Positions 37,893-47,438 of a DNA stretch of 64,000 nucleotides are shown piece after piece; within the stretch, counting starts at the first letter, position 1; each line of letters starts with the position of its first letter. Origin of the DNA: Pycnococcus provasolii. Its lineage: Eukaryota; Chlorophyta; Pseudoscourfieldiophyceae; Pseudoscourfieldiales; Pycnococcaceae. Under the pieces are notes generated by a model, which saw only the letters and a program-made list of their open reading frames with translations, made no database searches and was not told the origin of the DNA. A program made the translations under genes and the position numbers. Location of the stretch: the NCBI GenBank assembly GCA_938743325.2, contig OW568873.1, positions 434,001-498,000 of the forward strand. The letters run 5' to 3'.

Positions 37893-38924
37893 ATGTCGTC
37901 TTTGTGTGCTTCATCGATCGTGTCTGCGTCGTCGTCATCTTCTGCGTCTCGTTATCGTGCTCATCATCGTGGTGGTCTGTCTAGGTCATCATCGTCGTCT
38001 CGTTTTTGGCGTCAGCACAGGTCTTCGTGTCTTGCTTCGTCGACTTCGTCGTCATCTCGGCAGCATCCCTTCTCGGTGGTTTTCGGGGGATCGCCATCGT
38101 TCACAGTTCGTCGATCGTTGAATCATAGCAGTGGTAGTGGTACTAGTAGATATCACTTCCTTTCACTCAGCTGTGCTGCAAGTGCGATGATGTCGTCAGA
38201 GTCGGAATCGACCGCCGCAAACTCAAATAATGACGAGCAGCAGCAGATCAAAGTGACGCGCATGGCGGAATGGCTGAAAAAAGCGGATGCCGTCTGCTTC
38301 GACGTCGACTCCACCGTCATCAACACAGAAGGCATAGACGAACTTGCCGACTACTTTGGCGCAGGGGAGGCGGTCGCAAAACTCACCAAGGAAGCCATGG
38401 AAGGAGGCATGAAGTTCGAGGAGGCGCTCGACGCGCGACTCAAACTCATCAACCCGACGCAGCAGGGTGTGGACAAGTTCATGGCCCTGCACGCCTTTCC
38501 CATCATGCCTGGCATGCGTGAGCTCGTCGTCAAGCTGCTGACGAGCGGGAAGCAGGTGTTCCTCGTGAGCGGAGGTTTCCGGCAGATGATCGCGCCTGTG
38601 GCGAACGAAATCGGTGTTCCCGTCAACAAGATATATGCAAACAACATCATGTTCGACGAGGAGGGGAAATACGCAGGGTTCGACGACACGGAGCCGACGA
38701 GCCGAAGTGGTGGAAAGGCGGAGGCTGTGAAGAGGATAAAGGCGTCGAACGGATTCCAGACGGTGGTTATGGTGGGAGACGGCATGACGGACCTGGAGGC
38801 GCGCGTCGAAGGTGGCGCTGACGCCTTCATCTGCTTCACGGGCGTCGTGAGACGAGACGCGGTGGCGGAAGGGGCGGACTTGGCTGTTGGCGAGATGGCG
38901 CAAATCATGGATTTGCTGCTGTGA
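37893..38924 (+). CDS. Phosphoserine phosphatase, plastid-type leader
   Basis: Last step of the phosphorylated serine pathway: phosphoserine to serine. A 343-residue HAD-superfamily enzyme: motif I FDVDSTV with nucleophile and acid Asp (137, 139), motif II LVSGGFRQM, the lysine region SGGKAEAVKRIK, and motif IV MVGDGMTDLEA. ADAVCFDVDSTVI...EGIDELA and YAGFDDTEPT closely follow human PSPH. The first ~100 residues are Ser/Arg-rich without acidic residues, as in chloroplast transit peptides. The start is the first ATG (37893). This is the only complete copy. Two 3' fragments of the same gene lie inside the tandem array downstream. Convergent with the RCC1-like gene, 58 bases apart. Confidence 0.95.
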   Translation: MSSLCASSIVSASSSSSASRYRAHHRGGLSRSSSSSRFWRQHRSSCLASSTSSSSRQHPFSVVFGGSPSFTVRRSLNHSSGSGTSRYHFLSLSCAASAMMSSESESTAANSNNDEQQQIKVTRMAEWLKKADAVCFDVDSTVINTEGIDELADYFGAGEAVAKLTKEAMEGGMKFEEALDARLKLINPTQQGVDKFMALHAFPIMPGMRELVVKLLTSGKQVFLVSGGFRQMIAPVANEIGVPVNKIYANNIMFDEEGKYAGFDDTEPTSRSGGKAEAVKRIKASNGFQTVVMVGDGMTDLEARVEGGADAFICFTGVVRRDAVAEGADLAVGEMAQIMDLLL

Positions 38925-38982
38925 TTCTTCTTCTTCTTTTAACGACAAATGTTCGTTCATTCTTCTCTTCTCAAAAAAATTG

Positions 38983-39951
38983 TTACAACTCTTCCGTCAT
39001 GAATGGACCAGTGACGCCGTCGGGAGGTGCCTCGCCGGAGCCGTTGTAGCCCAAGCACGCGATCCTGCCGTCGCGTCGTAGCGCCAGCGAGTGAACCCAA
39101 CCCGCAGCAATCGCGACGAAGTCTCCGTCGACGCCGTCGGGAGGCGCCTGGCCGAAATCGTTGTTACCCCAGCACGCGATACTGCAGTCGCGTCGGATCG
39201 CCAGCGAGTGACCGTCACCCGCGGCGATGGCGACGAAGTCGCCTTGTATGCCGTCTGGAGGCGCCTCGCCGTTGTAGTTGCGTCCCCAGCACACGACGCT
39301 GCCGTCGGGTTGAAGCGCCAGCGAGTGCTGCAAACCTGCAGCGATCGCGACGAAGGCGCCGTCGACGCCGTCAGGAGGCGCCTGGCCGTCGGCGTTGCGT
39401 CCCCAGCGCGCGACCCTGCCGTTGCGACGTAGCGCCAGCGAGTGAGCGCCCCCCGCGGCGATCGCGACGAAGTCACCGACGACCCCGTCGGGAGGCGCCT
39501 GGCCTTGGGTGTTGCGTCCCCAGCAAGCGATGCTGCCGTCGCCTCTGAGCGCCACCGAGTGAGCTTCACCTGCGGCGATCGCGACGAAGTCACCCTCGAC
39601 GCCGTCGGGAGGCGCTTGGCCTTCGGCGTTGCGTCCCCAGCACGTGATGCGGCCGTCGCGTCGAAGTGCCAGCGAGTGACGCAAGCCCGCAGCAACCATG
39701 ACGAAGTCGCCATTGACGCCGTCGGGAGGCGCCTGGCCGTGGCGGTTGCTTCCCCAGCACGCGACCCTGCCGTCGTGTCGAAGTGCCAGCGAGTGGTCGA
39801 GACCCCCAGCAATCACTCTGGACGAGAACCGCGCGGCATTAACTCGCTCACGTTCTTTGGCGAGGCGTCTCTCACGCTGCCACGGTATGAAGGCGAGGCG
39901 GAGCGCTTCGTACGCTAGCGCTCCGAGCTCCATAGGGGCGAGTGCTGACAT
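38983..39951 (-). CDS. RCC1-like repeat protein, copy A
   Basis: 322 residues from the ATG at 39951, the start shared with copies B and C; the frame is open further up in this copy only. After a charged leader (WQRERRLAKERERVNAAR) come seven repeats of 39 residues of the form FVAIAAG-x2-HSLALR-x-DG-x-IACWG-x-N-x2-GQAPPDGV-x-GD. The AAG-xx-HS-x-AL and CWG-x-N-xx-GQ hallmarks are those of RCC1/BNR blades, so a seven-bladed propeller is expected. Typical RCC1 blades are longer (50-60 residues); compact blades like these are common in algal and bacterial proteins of unknown role. Repeats 1-3 are distinct from 4-6 here, unlike copies B and C. Partner unknown. Head to head with the oxygenase gene (105 bases). 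Confidence 0.88.
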   Translation of the reverse strand: MSALAPMELGALAYEALRLAFIPWQRERRLAKERERVNAARFSSRVIAGGLDHSLALRHDGRVACWGSNRHGQAPPDGVNGDFVMVAAGLRHSLALRRDGRITCWGRNAEGQAPPDGVEGDFVAIAAGEAHSVALRGDGSIACWGRNTQGQAPPDGVVGDFVAIAAGGAHSLALRRNGRVARWGRNADGQAPPDGVDGAFVAIAAGLQHSLALQPDGSVVCWGRNYNGEAPPDGIQGDFVAIAAGDGHSLAIRRDCSIACWGNNDFGQAPPDGVDGDFVAIAAGWVHSLALRRDGRIACLGYNGSGEAPPDGVTGPFMTEEL

Positions 39952-40056
39952 GGCGACGAATGAGGGGACGTAAATTTCCAGACGGGTGAGGGGACGTCTT
40001 CGAAAAGGGGACCCCGACCCATCGCTTTTTATCCACTTTTTTATCTCGAAAACATA

Positions 40057-41577
40057 ATGTCGGCGGCGCCGCATACGCGCGTGCGCGACGTGCGCGTGCG
40101 CGTGCGCCTTTCACTCCGCCGCCTTTGTCGTCGTCGCTCGTCAGTCGTGCATTCTTCCGCAGAAGTCTCGTCATATCCACCCGTCGACGAAATTCATGTC
40201 GCACGACCCGCAGAAGACAACACAAACGCAACGCTGTTTCGTAAAAAGTACCTGCTTGGAAAGAAACCGTGTGTGCTACGTGGTGCATGTCCACAGGTTG
40301 CAGAGAACCCGCCACTCACACGCTCTGAGCTCACCTCTATGGCGCGCATTCTTCCTTCACGTGCGCTTACACGTGGGCCAACCGAACAGCCGAATGACTG
40401 GAGCGTCACGAAAGGGCGTCTCGCGGTGGAGGCGTTTGAAGACAGCGACGACGGCAAGTGCTCAATTCTCGTGGTCAACAACATAGACCGCTTGCACCTT
40501 GGCGTTTCAAAGATTGCCGACGACGTTTTGAGCATCATCGATGCGAGTGGCGCGCGCATGGTTCTCGACGACGTGCAGATATCCCTCGGCGCACGCGCCG
40601 GTGCGTCGGTGGGCCCTCACACCGACTCATACTCCGTATTCCTGCTACAAGTCGGCTCTCCCAAGCGCTGGGTGGTATCAAGCGGGGCGGTCGACTCGCT
40701 TGCGCCACACGTCGACGACGCGCACGTCGCTGACTGCCCCGTGCGCGTGCTTTCTGACAGTGCTATCGCAGAGTCGAAGGCTGAGCTCCTTGAGACTGTG
40801 GTCCAGCCGGGTGACGCGTTGTACGTCCCGCCTCACTGTGTTCACTACGGTTCGAGCGTTGACGACAGCGACAACTACACGTACTCGGTTGGTGTGCTCG
40901 CACCGTCGGCGCAGGACGTCCTGCTCAGTTTCGCGGCATTTGCCAGCGAGCAAGCAGCCTTCACGAATCACGCAAATGGCAGTACGAGGCGCTTTGACAT
41001 AGTTCACGAGGTAGCGGCGCTGGATGAGGAGAGGGAAATGTCAGCTGCGCATGGCACGATATCTCATGCACATGTACGTGCGACTCAGGCTTTCTTGCGC
41101 TCTCTCGCGGATGACGAAGATCTCGTGCGTGAATGGCTCGGCGAACACTTCACCGAGGCTGGCATGCATGTGATGCCAGCACGCATGCCTCTGGACAACG
41201 ACGAGCCTGCTGTGCGTGCACCTGGATCTCGAATTTTATTTGATGCCGCGCGAAGCTGCTTGTATGCGAATGGCCATAAGCATACATTGTCGGAGGATAA
41301 TGCTGCGTGGGCTCAGTCTCTAGCGGACGAAGGCATCGCACAGAGATGTGTCACGGACGGTGAGAAGGTTTTGGCTGCATCACTCCTCGAGGAAGGTGCC
41401 ATATGTGTGGCGGCGGACGCTGAAGAATTGGCCAGGGTTAGGGAGGAGGAGACGATGCAGCAGGGAGAGGATGATTGGCTAGGTTCTACTTCTTCTTCCT
41501 GGGACATGGCTGGCAACCCCGGCATGGATGATGGGTGGAGCGACGTGGGTTGGGGTGCAGACGACCCGAATGATTGA
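40057..41577 (+). CDS. JmjC/cupin ribosomal-oxygenase-like protein, copy A (full length)
   Basis: 506 residues. The N-terminus is Arg-rich and without acids (RVRVRLSLRRLCRRRSSVV), suggesting organelle import. Residues ~170-280 form a 2-oxoglutarate/Fe(II) cupin: H188-x-D190 in VGPHTDSYSVFLLQVGSPKRW and the distal His in GDALYVPPHCVHYG, followed by YTYSVG. This is the layout of RoxA/YcfD and MINA53/NO66 (cupin_4) enzymes that hydroxylate ribosomal proteins, so an organellar ribosomal-protein hydroxylase is the likely role. The C-terminal region resembles the winged-helix tail of that family (ILFDAARSCLYANGHKHTL...LADEGIA) and ends in an acidic, Trp/Gly/Asp-rich tail of 36 residues. Copies B and C have lost this tail. 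Confidence 0.85.
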   Translation: MSAAPHTRVRDVRVRVRLSLRRLCRRRSSVVHSSAEVSSYPPVDEIHVARPAEDNTNATLFRKKYLLGKKPCVLRGACPQVAENPPLTRSELTSMARILPSRALTRGPTEQPNDWSVTKGRLAVEAFEDSDDGKCSILVVNNIDRLHLGVSKIADDVLSIIDASGARMVLDDVQISLGARAGASVGPHTDSYSVFLLQVGSPKRWVVSSGAVDSLAPHVDDAHVADCPVRVLSDSAIAESKAELLETVVQPGDALYVPPHCVHYGSSVDDSDNYTYSVGVLAPSAQDVLLSFAAFASEQAAFTNHANGSTRRFDIVHEVAALDEEREMSAAHGTISHAHVRATQAFLRSLADDEDLVREWLGEHFTEAGMHVMPARMPLDNDEPAVRAPGSRILFDAARSCLYANGHKHTLSEDNAAWAQSLADEGIAQRCVTDGEKVLAASLLEEGAICVAADAEELARVREEETMQQGEDDWLGSTSSSWDMAGNPGMDDGWSDVGWGADDPND

Positions 41578-42346
41578 TTTGTTGTGTGGCTCGGCGTCGC
41601 GAAGTACCGCCGCAGCGTCACAACATCGTATTTTAATGTACTCTTGCCTTCTTTTTTCATTCCGCATTTTTTTTGTATCCCAATGCCGCCGGTGCCTATC
41701 GCAGCTTGTTGCTTCTCTTAAGAAGTCGTCGGACAGTGGCCTCCCGCACACTTCACCGCCGCTGGTAGTATGTTTTCCAAAAAAAAAGTGCAAAAAAAAT
41801 GTTTTATTCTTGTGTCAAGTTGACAACGTGCTGAAATGTGTATTTCATCGTTAGGTCGAGAGTCGGAGAGGAGAGGTTGTAGTTGGTATGAAAGTAGAAC
41901 TTACGAATACTAACCGTTATACGATCACGACTGAAAGGAGCTTGAATTTCTTCAAGGACGAGCTGAGCGTCGCCGTGACAGGCTGATTTGGTAGAGGAAT
42001 GTAAGAGAATGCTTCTTCGAACAGATTCATATTGTTTTTAGAAACGAATGACTTACGAGTCGAACCCTCTGCAAATGAGAATGGAGGATGTGAGAAAGCC
42101 GCTTTTGATGGAATTCTTGCGATGCTGTGATCGAAGGAATGTCGTACGGTCTCCACGGAACTGATTGGTAGAACCGCTGATGTTGTGATAGCGATTGGTG
42201 AATGTACCTGTACAGATACGTCGTCGTATGTCTTCCGCCAGACACACAAACACACACACCCCGCCGGCTTCCGCCGCCGCCGCAACCAACGCATTTATTT
42301 ACGACGCACAACAATCGCCACCACTGTCGTTGTTCCGTTCCTCCTC
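41578..42346 (+). promoter_or_regulatory. PRMT3 upstream region, duplicated copy A
   Basis: 769 bases matching 47542-48310 and 53506-54274, so in its original setting this is the 3' UTR of the oxygenase gene plus the promoter/5' UTR of PRMT3. The minus strand shows GTAAGT donors and pyrimidine-AG acceptors, but no clean spliced reading frame results. Confidence 0.5.
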
Positions 42347-42613
42347 ATGTCGGACAACAACAACAACAACAACTCGGACGACGACGACAACAACTCTTGG
42401 TCCAACTGGTCCGAGGACAACCTCTTCACCACGGTTTGTCCGTTGTGCTGTTGGAAACCGCCGGCCCGAGAGCGCGACGACCACGCCCGCGATGCTTGCA
42501 CCTTGATACGCCAACGTGGCATCGACGTGCGCGAAAGCGTCGCTGCCTCGCTAAACGTCATCGCGCACGTCCACGACACCTCGCTTCCTGGCATAAATTA
42601 TGCCTGTGTCTAG
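42347..42613 (+). pseudogene. PRMT3 5' fragment with foreign tail, copy A
   Basis: The first 34 codons equal those of the complete PRMT3 gene (54275), down to the CPLC half of its zinc finger. At 42448 the sequence departs and continues for 54 unrelated codons (CWKPPARERDD...) to a stop, an 88-codon frame. It lacks all the methyltransferase motifs. It keeps a full copy of the PRMT3 promoter, so it could be transcribed. Confidence 0.85.
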
Positions 42614-42925
42614 ACGATGCCCAGCACGGAAGAGAGAGAGCGAGCTGCAAGCGCGCGACGCGTCGCGCCGCCAGAGATGCCCATGCTGCGCTCTCCTAGC
42701 CACATATTACTTTACTTATCATCACCATTATTCCGTATTTACTCAAGACGTAGTCTGCTCAAGACGTAGTCTGATTGGTCGGGGCTGTCACTTTCCCAAC
42801 TCAAGACGATCTCTGGGTGGGAGAAGGCAAACCATCACCACCCAGGGGCAACAAAATAGATTCGGGGGGTCTGCGAGCTCCAATCCCACAATTAAACCCC
42901 CAATCCAAATCTCTCACTCGCTCAC

Positions 42926-43131
42926 GGACGAAACACATCGACGTGCGCCTTAAGAACTTGCGTGACCACGTTAAGCGCAAGGCTCTGGAGCTGCAGCACA
43001 TCGACACCAAGGAGCAGATCGCTGACATCTTCACGAAAGGATTGGGGCGCGATGCGTTCCAGTTTCTCAGCGGGCAGCTCATGGGAGAGCCAAGCCTGCG
43101 CTCCCTGCAATCGGTTGCTCGGGAGGAGTGA
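42926..43131 (+). mobile_element. Copia-type retrotransposon fragment (end of RNase H), copy 1
   Basis: Encodes the familiar Copia C-terminus: KHIDVRL, then LQHIDTKEQIADIFTKGLGR and FLSGQLMG. Only this end of the polyprotein is present. The downstream purine stretch and TGTCAC may be the start of an LTR. It is a broken fossil carried inside the array filler, old relative to the array duplication, because both units carry the same fragment. Confidence 0.8.
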
Positions 43132-43841
43132 GCGAGGGAGGACGGAGCTCGCAACCGAGCTTGGGGCATGTCACAGATCTGTGGGGACTTATGGGATCTC
43201 TGTCCCCCGAGGGAAAGAGGGGACTTAGAGGGAAAAGGGAATTCGCGTTTATTCTTGTTGTTTTGTTCTTGTAACGAAGCAGCGAGTCTTCACCTTAAGA
43301 GTTTCTTTCACAAAACGGATGCCTCAGTCCATGGCGCGGGCCTGCGCATGTTCCTCGAGGGTGATGCCGATGTTGACGACATGATGCAAGTCGTTGGGAG
43401 GTGGCGCTCACGCGCCATAGGCCTTAAGGCTGAGTTTGTGCTCGTGTTGCTGCCGGGTGTCGTCGACGGGCGACCCGTTCGGACAGAGTCGGCACCATTC
43501 CTTTTAAACGCCGAGCCGGGTGGTGGCATGGGGCATTACCGTCAAGCCGATAGACCGGTGGTGACGGCGACAGTGACGGCGACACAGCTCGTCTCCGCTC
43601 GCGGCGGCGGCGGCGGCGGCGGTAATGCTAAAACTACATATCCAAAGGGACCTCTGGGAGGTCCCACACGAAGTAAACGTCGGGAATGTGCGCGCCGCCA
43701 TGAGCCCATGAATGTTGGCACAACCGGGATCCCAAAAGTCCCACCCCTATTCTCGACCAGGGGAAGACACCAGCGACGAATCCCATCCCCGCAGGGCAAA
43801 ACCCACCGAACCTAGAAAGGACCTCACCAACACCAACTACG

Positions 43842-44042
43842 CCACACACACGCTCTGAGCTCACCTCATGGCGCGCATACTTCCTTCACGTGCGTACACG
43901 TGGGCATGTCAGAAAGCACGCGCACGGGGCAGTCCGCGACGTGTGCGTCGTGGCGCAAGCGAGTCGACCGCCCCGCTTGTTTTGACGACAGCGACAACTA
44001 CACGTACTCGGTTGGCTCGCACCGTCAGCGCAGGACGTCCTG
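43842..44042. other. Shuffled pieces of the oxygenase gene inside the filler, copy 1
   Basis: Three abutting patches match the oxygenase gene: ~43842-43905 direct (around CACACGCTCTGAGCTCACCT), ~43907-43979 in reverse complement (AGCGAGTCGACCGCCCCGC), ~43981-44042 direct again (CAACTACACGTACTCGGTTG). A fourth patch at ~44396-44425 matches the oxygenase 3' flank (41592-41622). Small internal gaps occur. Non-coding. Confidence 0.8.
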
Positions 44043-44368
44043 CGGATACGTCGATGGACGACGATCGCGCAGCTGCTCGAGCATGACGACCAACTACCAC
44101 AGTCGCGGCGACAGGTCTCGTGTGCATCGAGCTGTACAAGGTGATTGAGGGCGACGATGCAACACGTTCGAGCTTTGCCGCCTACTGTGTGTCGTCGGCT
44201 AGAAGCAGTCTGCTCTACAACTGTACACGACGAAGCAGACTATCCCCCGGCATTTTGACGTTGTCGTCGCCTGCGAGGATGACTAACGAGTGACTTGGAC
44301 GTGAACTTTAGTCTGTGTTTGGCCTGGAATGGCCTGCTCGTCTCGGAGCCTCGCGGACCTCCTACGCA

Positions 44369-44884
44369 ATGCGCGTCGAGGCGCTGGCCGTCGAGCGGCG
44401 TCGCGAAGTACCGCCGCAGCGTCACATGCTGGGTGTGGTCATGGCCATGCACGCCTTTCCCATCATGCCTGGCATGCGTGAGCTCGTCGTCAAGCTGCTG
44501 ACGAGCGGGAAGCAGGTGTTCCTCGTGAGCGGAGATTTCCGGCAGATGATCGCGCCTGTGGCGAACGAAATCGGTGTTCCCGTCAACAAGATATATGCAA
44601 ACAACATCATGTTCGACGAGGAGGGGAAATACGCAGGGTTCGACGACACGGAGCCGACGAGCCGAAGTGGTGGAAAGGCGGAGGCTGTGAAGAGGATCAA
44701 GGCGTCGAACGGATTCCAGACGGTGGTTATGGTGGGAGACGGCATGACGGACCTGGAGGCGCGCGTCGAAGGTGGCGCTGACGCCTTCATCTGCTTCACG
44801 GGCGTCGTGAGACGAGACGCGGTGGCGGAAGGGGCGGACTTGGCTGTTGGCGAGATGGCGCAAATCATGGATTTGCTGCTGTGA
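44369..44884 (+). pseudogene. 5'-truncated phosphoserine phosphatase, copy B
   Basis: Homology to the complete gene starts near 44431. Upstream, a foreign leader of ~24 codons with its own ATG happens to be in frame, giving 171 residues. The nucleophile motif FDVDST is missing, and motif II reads LVSGDF instead of LVSGGF. The rest is intact, including VGDGMTDLEA. It cannot be an active phosphatase as read. Confidence 0.9.
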
Positions 44885-44948
44885 TTCTTCTTCTTCTTCT
44901 TCTTTTAACGACAAATGTTCGTTCATTCTTCTCTTCTCAAAAAAATTG

Positions 44949-45917
44949 TTACAACTCTTCCGTCATGAATGGACCAGTGACGCCGTCGGGAGGTGCCTCG
45001 CCGGAGCCGTTGTAGCCCAAGCACGCGATCCTGCCGTCGCGTCGTAGCGCCAGCGAGTGAACCCAACCCGCAGCAATCGCGACGAAGTCGCCGTCGACGC
45101 CGTCGGGAGGCGCCTGGCCGAAATCGTTGTTACCCCAGCACGCGATACTGCAGTCGCGTCGGATCGCCAGCGAGTGACCGTCACCCGCGGCGATGGCGAC
45201 GAAGTCGCCTTGTATGCCGTCTGGAGGCGCCTCGCCGTTGTAGTTGCGTCCCCAGCACACGACGCTGCCGTCGGGTTGAAGCGCCAGCGAGTGCTGCAAA
45301 CCTGCAGCGATCGCGACGAAGGCGCCGTCGACGCCGTCAGGAGGCGCCTGGCCGTCGGCGTTGCGTCCCCAGCACGCGACCCTGCCGTTGCGACGTAGCG
45401 CCAGCGAGTGAGCGCCCCCCGCGGCGATCGCGACGAAGTCACCGACGACCCCGTCGGGAGGCGCCTGGCCGTCGCGGTTGTGTCCCCAGCACGCGATACT
45501 GCAGTCGCGTCGGATCGCCAGCGAGTGACCGTCACCCGCGGCGATCGCGACGAAGTCGCCTTGTATGCCGTCTGGAGGCGCCTCGCCGTTGTCGTTGCGT
45601 CCCCAGCACACGACGCTGCCGTCGGGTTGAAGTGCCAGCGAGTGCTGCAAACCTGCAGCGATCGCGACGAAGGCGCCGTCGACGCCGTCAGGAGGCGCCT
45701 GGCCGTCGGCGTTGCGTCCCCAGCACGCGACCCTGCCGTCGTGTCGAAGTGCCAGCGAGTGGTCGAGACCCCCAGCAATCACTCTGGACGAGAACCGCGC
45801 GGCGTTAACTCGCTCACGTTCTTTGGCGAGGCGTCTCTCACGCTGCCACGGTATGAAGGCGAGGCGGAGCGCTTCGTACGCTAGCGCTCCGAGCTCCATA
45901 GGGGCGAGTGCTGACAT
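44949..45917 (-). CDS. RCC1-like repeat protein, copy B
   Basis: 322 residues, same start, length and seven 39-residue repeats as copy A. Repeats 4-7 are nearly unchanged. Repeats 1-3 have turned into near-copies of repeats 4-6 (GRNADGQAPPDGVDGA, LQHSLALQPDGSVVCWGRN, DGHSLAIRRDCSIACWG), which points to gene conversion or unequal exchange between blades. The frame is fully open, so the protein may still be made. Convergent with the truncated phosphatase, divergent from oxygenase B. Confidence 0.88.
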   Translation of the reverse strand: MSALAPMELGALAYEALRLAFIPWQRERRLAKERERVNAARFSSRVIAGGLDHSLALRHDGRVACWGRNADGQAPPDGVDGAFVAIAAGLQHSLALQPDGSVVCWGRNDNGEAPPDGIQGDFVAIAAGDGHSLAIRRDCSIACWGHNRDGQAPPDGVVGDFVAIAAGGAHSLALRRNGRVACWGRNADGQAPPDGVDGAFVAIAAGLQHSLALQPDGSVVCWGRNYNGEAPPDGIQGDFVAIAAGDGHSLAIRRDCSIACWGNNDFGQAPPDGVDGDFVAIAAGWVHSLALRRDGRIACLGYNGSGEAPPDGVTGPFMTEEL

Positions 45918-46028
45918 GGCGACGAATGAGGGGACGTAAATTTCCAGACGGGTGAGGGGACGCCTGAGAGGAGAGGGGACCCCGACCGGTCGCTTTTTAG
46001 TCTATCCACTTTTTCTCTCACAAACATA

Positions 46029-47438
46029 ATGTCGGCGGCGCCGCATACACGTGTGCGCGGCGTGCGCGTGCGCGTGCGCCTTTCACTCCGCCGCCTTTGT
46101 CGTCGTCGCTCGTCAGTCGTGCATTCTTCCGCAGAAGTCTCGTCATATCCACCCGTCGACGAAATTCATGTCGCACGACCCGCAGAAGACAACACAAACG
46201 CAACGCTGTTTCGTAAAAAGTACCTGCTTGGAAAGAAACCGTGTGTGCGTGCATGTCCACAGGTTGCAGAGAACCCGCCACTCACACGCTCTGAGCTCAC
46301 CTCTATGGCGCGCATACTTCCTTCACGTGCGCTTACACGTGGGCCAACCGAACAGCCGAATGACTGGAGCGTCACGAAAGGGCGTCATGCGGTGGAGACG
46401 TTTGAAGACAGCGACGACGGCAAGTGCTCAATTCTCGTGGTCAACAACATAGACCGCTTGCACCTTGGCGTTTCAAAGATTGCCGACGACGTTTTGAGCA
46501 TCATCGATGCGAGTGGCGCACGCATGGTTCTCGACGACGTGCAGATATCCCTCGGCGCACGCGCCGGTGCGTCGGTGGGCCCTCACACCGACTCATACTC
46601 CGTGTTCCTGCTACAAGTCGGCTCTCCCAAGCGCTGGGTGGTATCAAGCGGGGCGGTCGACTCGCTTGCGCCACACGTCGACGACGCACACGTCGCTGAC
46701 TGCCCCGTGCGCGTGCTTTCTGACAGTGCTATCGCAGAGTCGAAGGCTGAGCTCCTTGAGACTGTGGTCCAGCCGGGTGACGCGTTGTACGTCCCGCCTC
46801 ACTGTGTTCACTACGGTTCGAGCGTTGACGACAGCGACAACTACACGTACTCGGTTGGTGTGCTCGCACCGTCGGCGCAGGACGTCCTGCTCAGTTTCGC
46901 GGCATTTGCCAGCGAGCAAGCAGCCTTCACGAATCACGCAAATGGCAGTACGAGGCGCTTTGACATAGTTCACGAGGTAGCGGCGCTGGATGAGGAGAGG
47001 GAAATGTCAGCTGCGCATGGCACGATATCTCATGCACATGTACGTGCGACTCAGGCTTTCTTGCGCTCTCTCGCGGATGACGAAGATCTCGTGCGTGAAT
47101 GGCTCGGCGAACACTTCACCGAGGCTGGCATGCATGTGATGCCAGCACGCATGCCTCTGGACAACGACGAGCCTGCTGTGCGTGCACCTGGATCTCGAAT
47201 TTTATTTGATGCCGCGCGAAGCTGCTTGTATGCGAATGGCCATAAGCATACATTGTCGGAGGATAATGCTGCGTGGGCTCAGTCTCTAGCGGACGAAGGC
47301 ATCGCACGGAGATGTGTCACGGACAGTGAGAAGGTTTTGGCTGCATCACTCCTCGAGGAAGGTGCCATATGTGTGGCGGCGGACGCTGAAGAATTGGCCA
47401 GGGTTAGGGAGGAGGAGACGATGCAGCAGGGAGGATGA
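46029..47438 (+). CDS. Ribosomal-oxygenase-like protein, copy B (C-terminally shortened)
   Basis: 469 residues. The iron-binding HTD and distal His are intact. Versus copy A: six bases fewer near 46245 (CVLRGACP becomes CVRACP) and two bases fewer near 47431, which shifts the frame and ends the protein at MQQGG, removing the 36-residue acidic tail. The tail coding sequence is still present downstream in another frame. Activity of the cupin core is possible. Confidence 0.85.
   Translation: MSAAPHTRVRGVRVRVRLSLRRLCRRRSSVVHSSAEVSSYPPVDEIHVARPAEDNTNATLFRKKYLLGKKPCVRACPQVAENPPLTRSELTSMARILPSRALTRGPTEQPNDWSVTKGRHAVETFEDSDDGKCSILVVNNIDRLHLGVSKIADDVLSIIDASGARMVLDDVQISLGARAGASVGPHTDSYSVFLLQVGSPKRWVVSSGAVDSLAPHVDDAHVADCPVRVLSDSAIAESKAELLETVVQPGDALYVPPHCVHYGSSVDDSDNYTYSVGVLAPSAQDVLLSFAAFASEQAAFTNHANGSTRRFDIVHEVAALDEEREMSAAHGTISHAHVRATQAFLRSLADDEDLVREWLGEHFTEAGMHVMPARMPLDNDEPAVRAPGSRILFDAARSCLYANGHKHTLSEDNAAWAQSLADEGIARRCVTDSEKVLAASLLEEGAICVAADAEELARVREEETMQQGG

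Noticed and set aside
41912-41938. tRNA-His-like stretch on the minus strand (CGTGATCGTATAACGGTTAGTA), considered also as a permuted tRNA with a GGTTCGA stretch near 42060
   Set aside because: The D-arm-like match is good, but no complementary acceptor strand, no anticodon stem and no properly paired T arm exist in either the normal or the permuted order.
42027-42314. Minus-strand frame upstream of PRMT3 as a protein gene
   Set aside because: No ATG in the frame that stays open after splicing, and the frame with an ATG stops immediately after the mini-exon.
43320-43440. Tyrosine-recombinase-like phrase VDDMMQVVGRWRS in the array filler
   Set aside because: Only one short stretch resembles the recombinase C-terminus. 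No catalytic Arg-His-Arg-Tyr set is present, so no element is called.
44963-45808. Long open frames on the other strand and in the second frame over the RCC1-like genes (also at 38997-39918 and 50927-51848)
   Set aside because: They arise because the 117-bp repeat is in frame with itself and its GC-rich codons lack stops in several frames. Only the minus-strand frame gives RCC1 blades.
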